A DNA stretch of 64,000 bases. Source: Chitinophagaceae bacterium. GTDB taxonomy: Bacteria; Bacteroidota; Bacteroidia; Chitinophagales; Chitinophagaceae. A model generated the notes under the pieces. It was not told the DNA's origin. It worked only from the letters and a program-made list of their open reading frames with translations, and made no database searches. Position numbers and translations under genes: made by a program. The stretch is taken from the NCBI GenBank assembly GCA_019638615.1, contig JAHBTL010000006.1, positions 186,001 to 250,000 of the forward strand, given 5' to 3'. Each line of letters opens with the position of its first letter. The stretch's first letter is position 1. Positions 44,414 to 53,201 of the stretch are shown here, one piece after another.

Positions 44414-45295
44414 TCATCTCGCCGGCACCAGCTCTTTCGTGCCCGGTGTATACCTGTAAAAGCCCTCTCCGGTTTTAACACCCAGCTTGCCGGCAGCCAC
44501 CATATTGGTCAACAATGGACAGGGGGCATACTTAGGATTTCCAAACCCTTCCTGCAGGATTTTTAAAATATTCAGGCATACATCCAGCCCTATAAAATCC
44601 GCCAGCTGCAGGGGACCCATCGGGTGTGCCATTCCCTGTTTCATGATCGTGTCAATTTCTGTTACTCCCGCTATGCCTTCATACAAACTATAGATCGCCT
44701 CATTGATCATGGGCATTAAAATACGATTGGCTATAAAGCCGGGATAATCATTCACAACACAAGGTGTTTTTTCAAGCTGTTTGCTGAGCGCAACAATGGT
44801 TTCCGTTACTTCTTTGGATGTACTGTATCCATTAATAATTTCCACAAGCTTCATTACCGGAACGGGGTTCATAAAGTGCATACCGATCACCTTTTCCGGC
44901 CGTTGGGTGGCGGCGGCAATGGCAGTGATGGAAATAGAGGAAGTATTGGTAGCCAGTATGCTTCCGGGAGAAGTACAGTCATCCAACTGCTTAAAAATAT
45001 CCAGCTTTACCTGTTTATTTTCCGTAGCCGCTTCCACAACAAGCTGCGCATTCCTCACGCCCTCCTGCAAAGAAGTAAAGCTGTGCAGGTTGTTTTGAAT
45101 GGCTTGTTGGATATCGGGGGTAATAACTCCTTTGGTCAACTGGCGGTCGGCATTTTTGCGAATGGTCAAAAGCGCTTTTTCGAGTGCCTCCGGGCGAACA
45201 TCCACCAAATGAACTGAAAAGCCGTATTGTGCAAAAATATGCGCAATGCCACTTCCCATGGTACCGGCACCTATAACAGCAATTGTTTGGATCAT
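44414..45295 (-). CDS. 3-hydroxybutyryl-CoA dehydrogenase
   Basis: A 293-residue NAD(P)-dependent dehydrogenase. The N-terminal Rossmann motif is AVIGAGTMGSGIAHIFAQ, followed by the HFMNPVPVMKLVEII segment with the catalytic His, and NDYPGFIANRILMPMINEA and GMAHPMGPLQLADFIGLD in the C-terminal dimerisation domain. It interconverts acetoacetyl-CoA and 3-hydroxybutyryl-CoA. The length is right for the short monofunctional enzyme (no hydratase domain). It lies 28 bases downstream of a CarboxypepD_reg-like gene on the same strand, but the two have no obvious functional link. Confidence 0.93.
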   Translation of the reverse strand: MIQTIAVIGAGTMGSGIAHIFAQYGFSVHLVDVRPEALEKALLTIRKNADRQLTKGVITPDIQQAIQNNLHSFTSLQEGVRNAQLVVEAATENKQVKLDIFKQLDDCTSPGSILATNTSSISITAIAAATQRPEKVIGMHFMNPVPVMKLVEIINGYSTSKEVTETIVALSKQLEKTPCVVNDYPGFIANRILMPMINEAIYSLYEGIAGVTEIDTIMKQGMAHPMGPLQLADFIGLDVCLNILKILQEGFGNPKYAPCPLLTNMVAAGKLGVKTGEGFYRYTPGTKELVPAR

Positions 45296-45323
45296 GGCCG
45301 TAAAATATTGAAAATTATATTGC

Positions 45324-45959
45324 CTAATCCTTTCGCTTGAAATCGCCCCGTTTCCATGCTTTTATGAATTCGTTCCAGGCGAACGGGTTAAAGATATTCA
45401 TGGGTGGGGTTTGCCCGTTGTAATAGTAACTCTGGGCATTTTTATTCAGCACATAGTTCGTCGCTTCTGTTCCATCGCGCGGCAGCGAACGCATTAAAGC
45501 TCTCCTTTTGGCTTCACTTGTATTTTGCCGTGCTATTTCAATACCATCGTCGGGTACATCCATATTCACAAAATCACGTTCAAACTGTTCCCGGGTAGGA
45601 CGCGGTTTAATGATGGCCGTTGGCAGGTAAACAGTATCTATAGCCAGCAGCTTTACCATATTGTACTGGTTACCTTCAAGGTTAACCGGAATTTTATCAA
45701 ACTCCTTCCGATAAGCCACGTGCGAAAATTCAACGACATCTCCCTTTAATACAACAATTGAAAAAATCCCTTGCTCATTCGTTCTTGTGCCCCTTCCGTT
45801 TACCATTACATTTACATCGGGAATTCCTTTAAGACTGTCATGGGTCATTACAATACCATACAACTGCACAACAGAATCTTTCAGCGATTCAAATTGCGCT
45901 TTGGCAGCAAAAGGAGCCAGTAAAAAAAAGAATAATGTATAGCGTATAATTTTTTTCAT
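45324..45959 (-). CDS. CarboxypepD_reg-like secreted protein
   Basis: A 211-residue protein with a signal peptide ending at FAAKA (about residue 20). Residues about 28-110 form a carboxypeptidase regulatory-like beta-sandwich (VVQLYGIVMTHDSLKGIPDVNVMV-type start, RGTRTNEQGIFSIVV, VEFSHVAYR), a module common at the N-terminus of TonB-dependent receptors and in stand-alone envelope proteins of Bacteroidota. The C-terminal half is rich in charged residues and ends in a helical, aromatic tail (INPFAWNEFIKAWKR-like). It has no enzymatic residues. A structural or binding role in the envelope is inferred. It starts the two-gene unit with hbd. Confidence 0.78.
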   Translation of the reverse strand: MKKIIRYTLFFFLLAPFAAKAQFESLKDSVVQLYGIVMTHDSLKGIPDVNVMVNGRGTRTNEQGIFSIVVLKGDVVEFSHVAYRKEFDKIPVNLEGNQYNMVKLLAIDTVYLPTAIIKPRPTREQFERDFVNMDVPDDGIEIARQNTSEAKRRALMRSLPRDGTEATNYVLNKNAQSYYYNGQTPPMNIFNPFAWNEFIKAWKRGDFKRKD

Positions 45960-46100
45960 TCCTGGTTTTTATCGTTTCAAGAGTCCCGTTATTCTGCCCG
46001 GATCATTGTTTTGTCTGGTCAAAACAACTTCCACCTCATTATTAGCAATTGCAATAATACTTTGAACTTACTAAAAAAACAAAGTAAGGATTTATGGGGT

Positions 46101-46108
46101 TAACTTTG
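46101..46108 (+). promoter_or_regulatory. -7 promoter element, mrp
   Basis: TAACTTTG matches TAnnTTTG, about 37 bases before the ATG at 46145. A -33 TTTG is not seen at the normal distance. Confidence 0.5.
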
Positions 46109-46144
46109 CCCCTGAATCAACCTTTTTAACAAAAAGTTCGGGAG

Positions 46145-47239
46145 ATGACAGAAAGTGATATTTTGAAGGCTCTGAGCAACGTAATTGAGCCGGACCTGGG
46201 CAAAGATCTTGTAACATTGAACATGGTAAAAGACATTGCAACTGAAGGAGATAATGTTTCTTTTACAGTAGTGCTTACTACTCCGGCCTGTCCGTTAAAG
46301 GATGTGATAAAGAATGCCTGCATCAATGCCGTGCGGCTGCTGGTGAACAAAAACGCTGAAGTGAATATAAAATTTGCCGCCAATACCAACAGCAACCGCA
46401 GGGACAACCAGGCGATACTGCCGGGGGTAAAAAACATCATTGCGGTGGTAAGCGGCAAAGGCGGCGTAGGAAAATCTACCGTTGCCGCCAACCTGGCGCT
46501 GGCTTTGGCGGAGGGCGGGGCATCGGTGGGATTGATGGACGCAGATATTTACGGCCCAAGCGTACCCATAATGTTCGGGGTAAGAGGCGAACGCCCCTTA
46601 ATGAAAGATGTGAACGGGAAAGGAGTCATTATTCCTTTGGAGAGATTCGGAATAAAGCTCATGAGCATTGGTTTACTGGTAGATGAAAAGCAGGCAATTG
46701 TATGGAGGGGGCCCATGGCAAGCAGCGCGATTAAACAATTTGTGAGCGATGTGGACTGGGGCGAGCTGGATTACCTGGTAATTGATATGCCTCCCGGAAC
46801 GGGGGATATTCATTTAACCCTGGTGCAAACTGTGCCTGTTACCGGCGCGGTGGTGGTAACCACCCCCCAACCGGTGGCATTGGCGGATGCGAAAAAGGCC
46901 ATTGCCATGTTCGGGCAGGCCCAGATAAAAGTGCCCATCATTGGTATTGTGGAAAATATGAGCTGGTTCACCCCCGCAGAGCTGCCTGAAAACAAATATT
47001 ATATTTTTGGAAAAGGCGGGGGCAAACGAATGGCGGAAGAATTTGATATCCCTTTCCTGGGGCAGATTCCACTGGTACAAAGCATTCGGGAAGGCGGCGA
47101 TACGGGTGTGCCGATCATGATGTCGGACGACAGCATTACACAAAAAGCTTTTTGGGAAGTTGCAGGACACGCGGCCCGCAGCGTGGCTATGCGCAATGCC
47201 AATATGGGGGCCACTAAAATTGTAGAGGTAGTCGTATAA
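46145..47239 (+). CDS. Mrp/ApbC-family iron-sulfur cluster carrier ATPase
   Basis: A 364-residue protein. The N-terminal DUF59 domain (1-90) has VIEPDLGKDLVTLNMVKDI and TTPACPLKDVI. The P-loop is GKGGVGKSTVAANLAL near residue 103, followed by MDADIYGPSVPIMFG and the DMPPGTGDIHLT segment of the NBP35/Mrp family. It carries and delivers iron-sulfur clusters to apoproteins, with nucleotide binding. Members of this DUF59-fused type often lack the C-terminal CxxC, and none is visible here. It starts with a promoter 37 bases upstream and is followed by paiB after 19 bases. Confidence 0.93.
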   Translation: MTESDILKALSNVIEPDLGKDLVTLNMVKDIATEGDNVSFTVVLTTPACPLKDVIKNACINAVRLLVNKNAEVNIKFAANTNSNRRDNQAILPGVKNIIAVVSGKGGVGKSTVAANLALALAEGGASVGLMDADIYGPSVPIMFGVRGERPLMKDVNGKGVIIPLERFGIKLMSIGLLVDEKQAIVWRGPMASSAIKQFVSDVDWGELDYLVIDMPPGTGDIHLTLVQTVPVTGAVVVTTPQPVALADAKKAIAMFGQAQIKVPIIGIVENMSWFTPAELPENKYYIFGKGGGKRMAEEFDIPFLGQIPLVQSIREGGDTGVPIMMSDDSITQKAFWEVAGHAARSVAMRNANMGATKIVEVVV

Positions 47240-47258
47240 AATTCATTACGCATCATCC

Positions 47259-47885
47259 ATGTATAGTCCATCTTATTTCCGGGAGAATGACCCTGCGGTT
47301 GTGATGGATTTTGTTAAACAAAATCCATTTGGACTATTGTGCGGCTGCGACGCCAATAACCGGCCTGTTGCCACCCAGATCCCTTTTCTGATAAAAGAAA
47401 AAGAGGGCAAACCGGTATTGTACGGGCACATCATGCGTAAAACAGATCATCATCTTGCTTTGGAGCAAAACCCCAATGTACTGGTTGTTTTTACCGGCGC
47501 GCATACCTATGTAAGCGCAAGCTGGTACACACATCAACAGGTGGCCTCTACCTGGAATTACATGACGGTACAGGCGAAAGGCATTCTTCATTTCCTGGAT
47601 AAAGACGGTTTATTTGACCTGTTAAAACGAACAACAGCTCATTTTGAAAACAACCCCGACTCGCCTGCCCTGTACGAAAAAATGCCGGAAGACTATATCG
47701 CCTCCCTTTCAAAAGCTATCATCGGCTTCGAAATTGAAGTATCGGAGCTGAACAATACATTTAAATTAAGCCAGAACCGCGACGCGGACTCTTATAAAAA
47801 TATCATTCATAAGCTCCGCGGGCAGGCATCGCCTGATGCTGAAAGCATTGCAAAGGAAATGGAGAAAAGGGCAAAATTGAAATAA
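47259..47885 (+). CDS. PaiB-family FMN-binding negative transcriptional regulator
   Basis: A 208-residue protein of the PaiB family, with the split-barrel FMN-binding fold. Matching stretches are MYSPSYFRENDPAVVMDFV, NRPVATQIPFL, GHIMRKTDHH, ASWYTHQQVASTWNYM and AIIGFEIEV near the end. PaiB was described in Bacillus as a repressor of sporulation and degradative-enzyme genes. In Bacteroidota no target is known. It starts 19 bases after mrp, so both are likely on one transcript that ends at the hairpin at 47942. Confidence 0.88.
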   Translation: MYSPSYFRENDPAVVMDFVKQNPFGLLCGCDANNRPVATQIPFLIKEKEGKPVLYGHIMRKTDHHLALEQNPNVLVVFTGAHTYVSASWYTHQQVASTWNYMTVQAKGILHFLDKDGLFDLLKRTTAHFENNPDSPALYEKMPEDYIASLSKAIIGFEIEVSELNNTFKLSQNRDADSYKNIIHKLRGQASPDAESIAKEMEKRAKLK

Positions 47886-47941
47886 GCCCCCCCAGGCGCT
47901 GATACCAGTCTGAACAGTGATAGCATATATCAACAAATGAA

Positions 47942-47975
47942 AAGAAGAGGAGCTGTAGAGACAGCTCTTCTTTTC
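47942..47975 (+). terminator. Terminator after mrp-paiB
   Basis: Hairpin with AGCTGT (47951-47956), a 4-base loop and ACAGCT (47961-47966), extended by the purine-rich AAAGAAGAGG paired to CTTCTTTTC through some G-T pairs. Confidence 0.6.
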
Positions 47976-48104
47976 GTTAACATGAGAAATCACTGTTCTG
48001 TACTTATATCGTTGACTTTTCAAAAAGGTAATCAGGAAAAGGCAGTATCTACATTTCATGCAACAGTTCCGTGACAACCGGTGTCAGCATATAAAAATGA
48101 TACG

Positions 48105-48566
48105 ATGAAAATGCTGATCGTTATGCTAACCGGCCTATTATGCTGCATGGCGGGTTCTTCGGCCTGCAGGAAGGACAAACCCGTGGTTATAAATTCTGAT
48201 ACCGGTATTGTTTTACTAAGGGACGCTTCCTTAAACCAGGTACGTTTTACCATGACGGGAAACTGGAAAATACACTATATGTATGGCGGGTTTACCGGGC
48301 ACCAAAAGGTGGAATTGCAAAATTCTTATCTCAAATTCTTATCCAACGACAGCTTGTATATAACATTTTCAAATCAACCTACTACAGCATGCAAAGCTAA
48401 ATTTGTTCGTAAAGAAACTGAATATGGATTTACCGCCTGGTGCATGGAATGGACATATGTGAATGGTATGGCAAATGAGCTGATAGTTGATCATATATAT
48501 AAAGACACGCTGGCATTAAGTGAAAATGGACCAGATTCGTTTGGCTACTTTATGACTAAATATTAA
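48105..48566 (+). CDS. Small lipoprotein of unknown function
   Basis: A start at 48105 gives 153 residues with a lipoprotein signal (MKMLIVMLTGLLCCMAG..., lipobox SSAC). The ATG at 48081 only lengthens the part before the signal. The mature part (TDGIVLLRDAS-like start, FTMTGNWKIHYMYGG, TAWCMEWTYVNG) looks like a small beta-barrel or calycin-type domain with two cysteines. I do not recognise a family. It lies 30 bases upstream of a truncated propeller gene and could be an intact neighbour of a degraded cluster. Confidence 0.65.
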   Translation: MKMLIVMLTGLLCCMAGSSACRKDKPVVINSDTGIVLLRDASLNQVRFTMTGNWKIHYMYGGFTGHQKVELQNSYLKFLSNDSLYITFSNQPTTACKAKFVRKETEYGFTAWCMEWTYVNGMANELIVDHIYKDTLALSENGPDSFGYFMTKY

Positions 48567-48596
48567 TTGGATTTCTCTTTTGTACCTGTCAGTTAG

Positions 48597-48977
48597 CCTT
48601 TTGTTGGTAGCAATGATTTAGTTTACTATCGGGGAGGTGCTTTAGGTCAGCCGGAAATTTTTTCCATGAAAAGAGATGGTTCAGAGAAAAGAATGATAAC
48701 AACCGGCAATACAATTGGTTTGATGGAATATCCCCAATATTATAATGGCAAAGTATACTATGTAAGCAATGGTATTATGGCAACCCCTGTAAACACTTTT
48801 GCTCCCGTATCAGTTTGCGTAAGTGGCACATATAGCGGCAGATCTTATAATATTTCCCGTACCGGGCAAATGCTGTATGTAACCAGGGCGTTTGCCCTAA
48901 CTGATAAAAGAGCCGGCACTTTGTGGCTGATGGATGCAGACGGATCTAACAATCATCAGCTCACATTCAATAATTAG
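48597..48977 (+). pseudogene. 5'-truncated WD40-like/TolB-type propeller remnant
   Basis: The frame of the ATG at 48666 stays open upstream to a stop at 48594, and the upstream residues (SNDLVYYRGGALGQPEIFS) join directly onto MKRDGSEKRMITTG. That continuous pattern is one PD40 propeller blade, so the ATG is internal and the true N-terminus is missing. The remainder (ITTGNTIGLMEYP, GKVYYVSNG, LWLMDADGSNNHQLT) comprises further blades of a TolB/peptidase-S9-like propeller. The total of about 125 residues is far shorter than an intact propeller. A decayed gene remnant is the best reading. Confidence 0.65.
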
Positions 48978-49033
48978 TTTTGATCACCTCCAATCAATAA
49001 AACCGGCTTAATGTAACCGCTAATAAACAGAAA

Positions 49034-49060
49034 CAGGGTAGCCGTATTGCAGCTACCCTG
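49034..49060 (-). terminator. Hairpin terminator after infC (bidirectional)
   Basis: CAGGGTAGC (49034-49042) pairs perfectly with GCTACCCTG (49052-49060). On the minus strand it is followed by TTTCTGTTTATT; on the plus strand by TTGTATGTTTT. It lies 55 bases after the infC stop. Confidence 0.65.
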
Positions 49061-49115
49061 TTGTATGTTTTACCGGAAAATGTAACCGGAAATGATAATT
49101 GAAAATGCAAGCCGG

Positions 49116-49700
49116 CTATTTCTTTTTCTTCTGGCTTTTGGGAGCAAAGATGATCAGCATGCGCTTTCCTTCCAGCTTGGGCAGCCCTTCCGGCGCACCT
49201 ATTTCGGCAAGGCGTTCAGCGAATTTCAACAACAATAACTCTCCTCTTTCCTTGAACATGATGGCGCGGCCTTTAAACTGTACATACGCTTTTACTTTGT
49301 TGCCTTCCTTCAAGAAATCTTCGGCATGCTTGGCTTTGAAATTAAAGTCGTGGTCATCAGTATTGGGTGTAAAACGGATCTCCTTTACTTCCGATACCTT
49401 GGAATTGGCTTTCATCTCCTTTTCCTTCTTCTTCTTCTCGTAAAGAAATTTATTATAATCGATTATTTTACATACCGGCGGATCGGCATTGGGAGAAATT
49501 TCCACAAGGTCAAGCCCCTGCTCATTGGCAATCCTTAAAGCTTCCTGCGTGGAATATACGCCTACCTCCACATTGTCGCCTACCAGGCGAACCTGGGGCA
49601 CCCTTATCATGTTGTTGGTGCGATGTTCCTGCTGTTGTTCTTTTTTGAAACGGGGGTTGAAATTACCCCTTGGGAATTGAGGTCGTGGTGAAAATGCCAT
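49116..49700 (-). CDS. infC: Translation initiation factor IF-3
   Basis: A 194-residue IF-3 with its usual two domains. The N-domain has IRVPQVRLVGDNVEVGVYSTQEALRIA-type sequence and ADPPVCKIIDYNKFLYE. The C-domain has EVKEIRFTPNTDDHDF, a KAYVQFKGRAIMF segment and GRRMLIIFAPK-like sequence at the end. It binds the 30S subunit and checks initiation. A basic extension of about 30 residues precedes the N-domain, and the ATG at 49700 is used. It follows thrS on the same strand by about 110 bases. The ribosomal genes rpmI and rplT, often found downstream of infC, are absent here. Confidence 0.95.
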   Translation of the reverse strand: MAFSPRPQFPRGNFNPRFKKEQQQEHRTNNMIRVPQVRLVGDNVEVGVYSTQEALRIANEQGLDLVEISPNADPPVCKIIDYNKFLYEKKKKEKEMKANSKVSEVKEIRFTPNTDDHDFNFKAKHAEDFLKEGNKVKAYVQFKGRAIMFKERGELLLLKFAERLAEIGAPEGLPKLEGKRMLIIFAPKSQKKKK

Positions 49701-49807
49701 TTACAGTTTTTAAAGTTATACTCCTTTTTCCGGGAGGTTTTAATTGTTTAAGTTAAAAATATATATTATGTATATGAACAGGAAAGCCTGTTACTCAAGT
49801 ATTCCTT

Positions 49808-51748
49808 TTATTCCGAGGCACGCGTTCTGATCTCTTTCACCGCATTTTCAATGAATGCCTCTACAGTATCAGCTCCTGCATCTCCTTTACCCTGCCGCCT
49901 GACAGAGACCTTTCCTTCGTTTACTTCCTTCTCTCCCACGATCAGCATATAAGGGATTTTTGCCAGCTCAGTATCCCGTATCTTGCGTCCTATCTTTTCC
50001 TGCCTGTCGTCTATCTCCGCACGAATATCTGCATTTTTCAACGATTCTAAAACATTTTGTGCGTAATCCATAAACTTATCGCTGATGGGAAGCACCTTTA
50101 CCTGTACGGGCGACAGCCATAATGGCAGCTTGCCGGCATAGTGTTCAAGCAAAAACCCTATGAATCTTTCATGTGTTCCTAAAGGCGCCCTGTGAATGAT
50201 AAGAGGAGTTTCAGTACTGTTATCGGGGGTGGTGTACTGCAGTTTAAAGCTGCGCCCCTGCGAAAAATCAACCTGGTTGGTAGCCAGGGTAAATTCCCTT
50301 CCTATCACGCTGAATATCTGCACATCAATTTTAGGGCCATAAAAAGCCGCTTCGTCCTGCACTTCTACATACGGGATGTTCGATTCAATCAGCACCTGCC
50401 TCACCATTTCTTCCGTTTCTTTCCACAGCTCAGGTTCATTTACATACTTTTTACCCAGCTTATCGGCCGAGTGCAGGCTCAAACGCATCACGTATTTATC
50501 TATGCCGAATATCTTAAAGTATTTCTGGTACATTTCATTTACCGCCCTGAACTCATCGGCGAACTGTTCCCTGGTGCAGTAAATATGCGCATCGTTCATG
50601 TGCAGGCAGCGCACCCGCATCAAACCAAACAGCTCACCGCTTTGCTCGTAGCGGTACACGGTGCCATATTCTGCTATGCGGTAGGGCAGATCGCGGTAGC
50701 TTTTAGGTTCGGCGGCAAATATTTTATGATGATGCGGGCAGTTCATTGATTTAAGATAATACTTCTCTCCGTCCACTTCCATAGGTGGGTACATACTGTC
50801 TGCATAATAAGGCAAATGCCCGCTGGTGAGGTACATGCTTTCCTTGGCAATATGCGGGGTAACCACTCTTTTATAGCCGGCTTTCAGCTCCGTTTCCTTT
50901 GCCAGCTTTTCCAGCTCTTCTATGATAACAGTACCGTTAGGCATCCACATGATCAACCCCTGCCCTACATCGTCGTCCATGGTATAAATGCCCAGTTCCT
51001 TTCCCAGCTTCCGGTGATCTCTTTTTTTCGCTTCTTCCAGCATTGCCAGGTATTCATCCAGCTCCTTTTGCGCCGGAAAAGTAATGCCATAAATACGGGT
51101 GAGCTGCTTGTTGTTTTCGTCGCCCTTCCAGTAAGCGCCTGCAATATTCGTAAGCTTAATCGCTTTGATTAAGCCGGTTTGCGGAATATGCGGACCACGG
51201 CACAGGTCGGTAAAATCGCCCTGTGTATAAAAGGTGATATTTCCGTCATCCAGGTTCTGCAACAAATCCAGTTTGTATTCATCCCCTTTTTCCTCAAAAT
51301 ATTTTATTGCATCCTTCTTTGAAATTTCCCTGCGGATGTATGGATTGTTTTGCTTTGAAAGCTCTACCATCTTTTTTTCAATGGCTTGCAGTTCCTCTTC
51401 GGTTATTTTCCTGTCGCCCAGGTCCATATCATAATAAAAGCCCGGCGGATTTTGAGTAGGCGGCCCAACCCAGAATTTTACACCCGGAAATATCGATTCC
51501 ACCGCTTCTGCCATCAGGTGGGCGGAAGAATGCCAGAAAGTAGATTTTCCCTCTGCTTCATTCCAGGTAAGCAGCTTTAATGTGCTGTCGTTGTATATCG
51601 GACGGGCTGCATCCCAAACCTGGTCGTTTACGGAAGCCGCCAATACTTTTTTAGCCAATCCTTCGCTGATTGATTTAGCAATCTCTAAAGCTGAAACACC
51701 CGGCTGGTATTCTCTTACAGCGCCATCCGGAAACGTAATTTTAACCAT
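49808..51748 (-). CDS. thrS: Threonine--tRNA ligase
   Basis: With the start at 51748 (MVKITFPDGAVREY) the protein has 646 residues. An alternative ATG at 51784 would add 12 residues of no family value and lies inside the promoter. The domains are TGS (1-60), editing/zinc (HSSAHLMAEAVE, about residues 73-84), the class II catalytic core (MNCPHHHKIF, DNSTETPLIIHRAPLGTHERF) and a C-terminal anticodon-binding domain. It charges tRNA(Thr) and removes misattached serine. No leader attenuator is seen. It lies upstream of infC on the same strand, a common arrangement. Confidence 0.97.
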   Translation of the reverse strand: MVKITFPDGAVREYQPGVSALEIAKSISEGLAKKVLAASVNDQVWDAARPIYNDSTLKLLTWNEAEGKSTFWHSSAHLMAEAVESIFPGVKFWVGPPTQNPPGFYYDMDLGDRKITEEELQAIEKKMVELSKQNNPYIRREISKKDAIKYFEEKGDEYKLDLLQNLDDGNITFYTQGDFTDLCRGPHIPQTGLIKAIKLTNIAGAYWKGDENNKQLTRIYGITFPAQKELDEYLAMLEEAKKRDHRKLGKELGIYTMDDDVGQGLIMWMPNGTVIIEELEKLAKETELKAGYKRVVTPHIAKESMYLTSGHLPYYADSMYPPMEVDGEKYYLKSMNCPHHHKIFAAEPKSYRDLPYRIAEYGTVYRYEQSGELFGLMRVRCLHMNDAHIYCTREQFADEFRAVNEMYQKYFKIFGIDKYVMRLSLHSADKLGKKYVNEPELWKETEEMVRQVLIESNIPYVEVQDEAAFYGPKIDVQIFSVIGREFTLATNQVDFSQGRSFKLQYTTPDNSTETPLIIHRAPLGTHERFIGFLLEHYAGKLPLWLSPVQVKVLPISDKFMDYAQNVLESLKNADIRAEIDDRQEKIGRKIRDTELAKIPYMLIVGEKEVNEGKVSVRRQGKGDAGADTVEAFIENAVKEIRTRASE

Positions 51749-51781
51749 ATAAAATTCCTCTTTGTTCCTTAAAAAGGATTG

Positions 51782-51809
51782 CAAACGTACATGAAATTAT
51801 TTATCCAAA
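51782..51809 (-). promoter_or_regulatory. thrS promoter
   Basis: On the minus strand a TTTG (51806-51809) lies 16 bases before TACGTTTG (51782-51789). Both match the Bacteroidota -33/-7 pair. The leader would be about 25-30 bases. Confidence 0.6.
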
Positions 51810-51944
51810 ATTACGTAAAGGATGAATGAATAATTTCATGGGAGTTCCTCCTGGCCAAAAAATCAATAAAAAAGTACAGGAGAAATTTAACGAAGTATTG
51901 GCGTATCATTTCATTTAATGCCACGATTTCCTTAGTATTGAGTT

Positions 51945-51952
51945 TATTTTTG
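51945..51952 (+). promoter_or_regulatory. -7 promoter element, secreted linker protein gene
   Basis: TATTTTTG matches TAnnTTTG, 22 bases before the ATG at 51975. Confidence 0.45.
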
Positions 51953-51974
51953 TAAAATAAAAGTTTTGCATTGG

Positions 51975-53051
51975 ATGAGAGGCTTGATCCTATTGAATTT
52001 GTTGCTGTTTACTTGCACCGTTTCCGCCCAAAATCTCACAGGACAATGGAGAGGATCGTTCAATTCGGCCGGTAACGTAATAGCCCAGGAGGGAGATACG
52101 GAATTCGTGCTGGAACTGGATATTGATGGCAAAAATGTAACCGGCTATTCTTACTCCTATTTCAACTATTATCCCAAGAAATATTATGTAATATGCAGGC
52201 TGGAAGGAACCTATGATCCCGACAGCAAATCGGTAGTGGTGAATGAAGAAGAGCGCGTCAAAGGCAATACGCCTCCCGGCTGGAGTGATTGCCTTCAGAC
52301 CCACATGCTTACTTTTTTAAAACAGGGATCCACCGAAAAACTGGTTGGCAGGTGGCGGGGATACAAACCCGATGGCTGCGGCGTAGGCAGCACCGAGCTT
52401 GAAAGAAAATTGCTGACAAAAGTGACTCCCCCCAAAGCATCGCCCCCAACAGCTAAAAAACCGGCAACATCCGCTGCTCCCAAACAAAACCTGGCCAACA
52501 AACCTAAAGCCCCGGCCAACCAACCCGTGGCCAAAGCAACCGCCCCTGCTAAAAAACCGGCCGCTAAACCGGCTGCTACTGCACCCAAAAAGCCTGTTAC
52601 AAATAATAATAAGCAGACAATTACACAAAAGCCGCAAACCATAACGAAAGACAGTGTAAAAAAAGCCCTGCCGGAGCTGTTACCCCCCACTTTACCCGCT
52701 TACGAGCGCAGAAGCAAAAATGTGCTTAAAACCATTGAAGTACCCGAAGGCGAAACCTTCAAGGTAGACTTTTACGATAACGGGGAAATAGACGGCGATA
52801 CCATTTCCGTTTTTTACAATAATAAGCTGCTTATATCACGTCAACGGCTAACCGATAAACCGCTTACCCTTAAAGTACAGCTTGATACCACCCGCGAAGA
52901 AAATGAGCTGGTGATGTATGCGGATAACCTGGGTGCTATTCCTCCCAATACCGCTTTAATGATCGCAACGATTGACGGCAAACGTTACGAAGTATATATT
53001 ACTTCCAACGAAAAGTCGAGCGGCACCATCCGCTTTAAGAAGAAAGAGTAA
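51975..53051 (+). CDS. Secreted two-domain protein with long Ala/Lys/Pro linker
   Basis: The ATG at 51975 gives 358 residues with a signal peptide (MRGLILLNLLLFTCTVSAQ). An in-frame TTG 9 bases upstream is less likely. An N-terminal beta-rich domain (about 20-145) starts NLTGQWRGSF and contains CRLEGTYDPDSKS. A low-complexity linker of about 75 residues follows (KAPANQPVAKATAPAKKPA-type). The C-terminal beta-sandwich (about 235-355) has TIEVPEGETFKVDFYDNGEIDGD and ends in a basic KKKE. I do not recognise an enzyme family; the C-terminal module looks like the extracellular domains common in this phylum. A role in surface binding or matrix is possible. Its stop is followed directly by heptamer array H2. 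Confidence 0.72.
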   Translation: MRGLILLNLLLFTCTVSAQNLTGQWRGSFNSAGNVIAQEGDTEFVLELDIDGKNVTGYSYSYFNYYPKKYYVICRLEGTYDPDSKSVVVNEEERVKGNTPPGWSDCLQTHMLTFLKQGSTEKLVGRWRGYKPDGCGVGSTELERKLLTKVTPPKASPPTAKKPATSAAPKQNLANKPKAPANQPVAKATAPAKKPAAKPAATAPKKPVTNNNKQTITQKPQTITKDSVKKALPELLPPTLPAYERRSKNVLKTIEVPEGETFKVDFYDNGEIDGDTISVFYNNKLLISRQRLTDKPLTLKVQLDTTREENELVMYADNLGAIPPNTALMIATIDGKRYEVYITSNEKSSGTIRFKKKE

Positions 53052-53054
53052 GAA

Positions 53055-53190
53055 GATTTGAGATTTGGAGTTTGGGGTTTGGGGTTAACGAAAAACTATA
53101 AACAAAAAACTATAAATCACAAATAGCCGCTGATGGCTGAAAGCTAATAGCTAATAGCTGATACCTGACACCGATGCCTCATACCACAAT
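53055..53190. repeat. Degenerate heptamer array H2
   Basis: A 7-base step from just after the stop of the preceding gene: GATTTGA, GATTTGG, AGTTTGG, GGTTTGG, then AAACTAT-type units, then ATGGCTG, AAAGCTA, ATAGCTA, ATAGCTG, ATACCTG, ACACCGA, TGCCTCA, TACCACA. The motif changes along the array but the phase is kept. Confidence 0.7.
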
Positions 53191-53201
53191 ATGTATATAC
53201 T

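Noticed and set aside
48666-48977. An intact 103-residue protein starting at 48666
   Set aside because: The blade pattern continues in frame before the ATG, so the ATG is internal to a truncated propeller gene.
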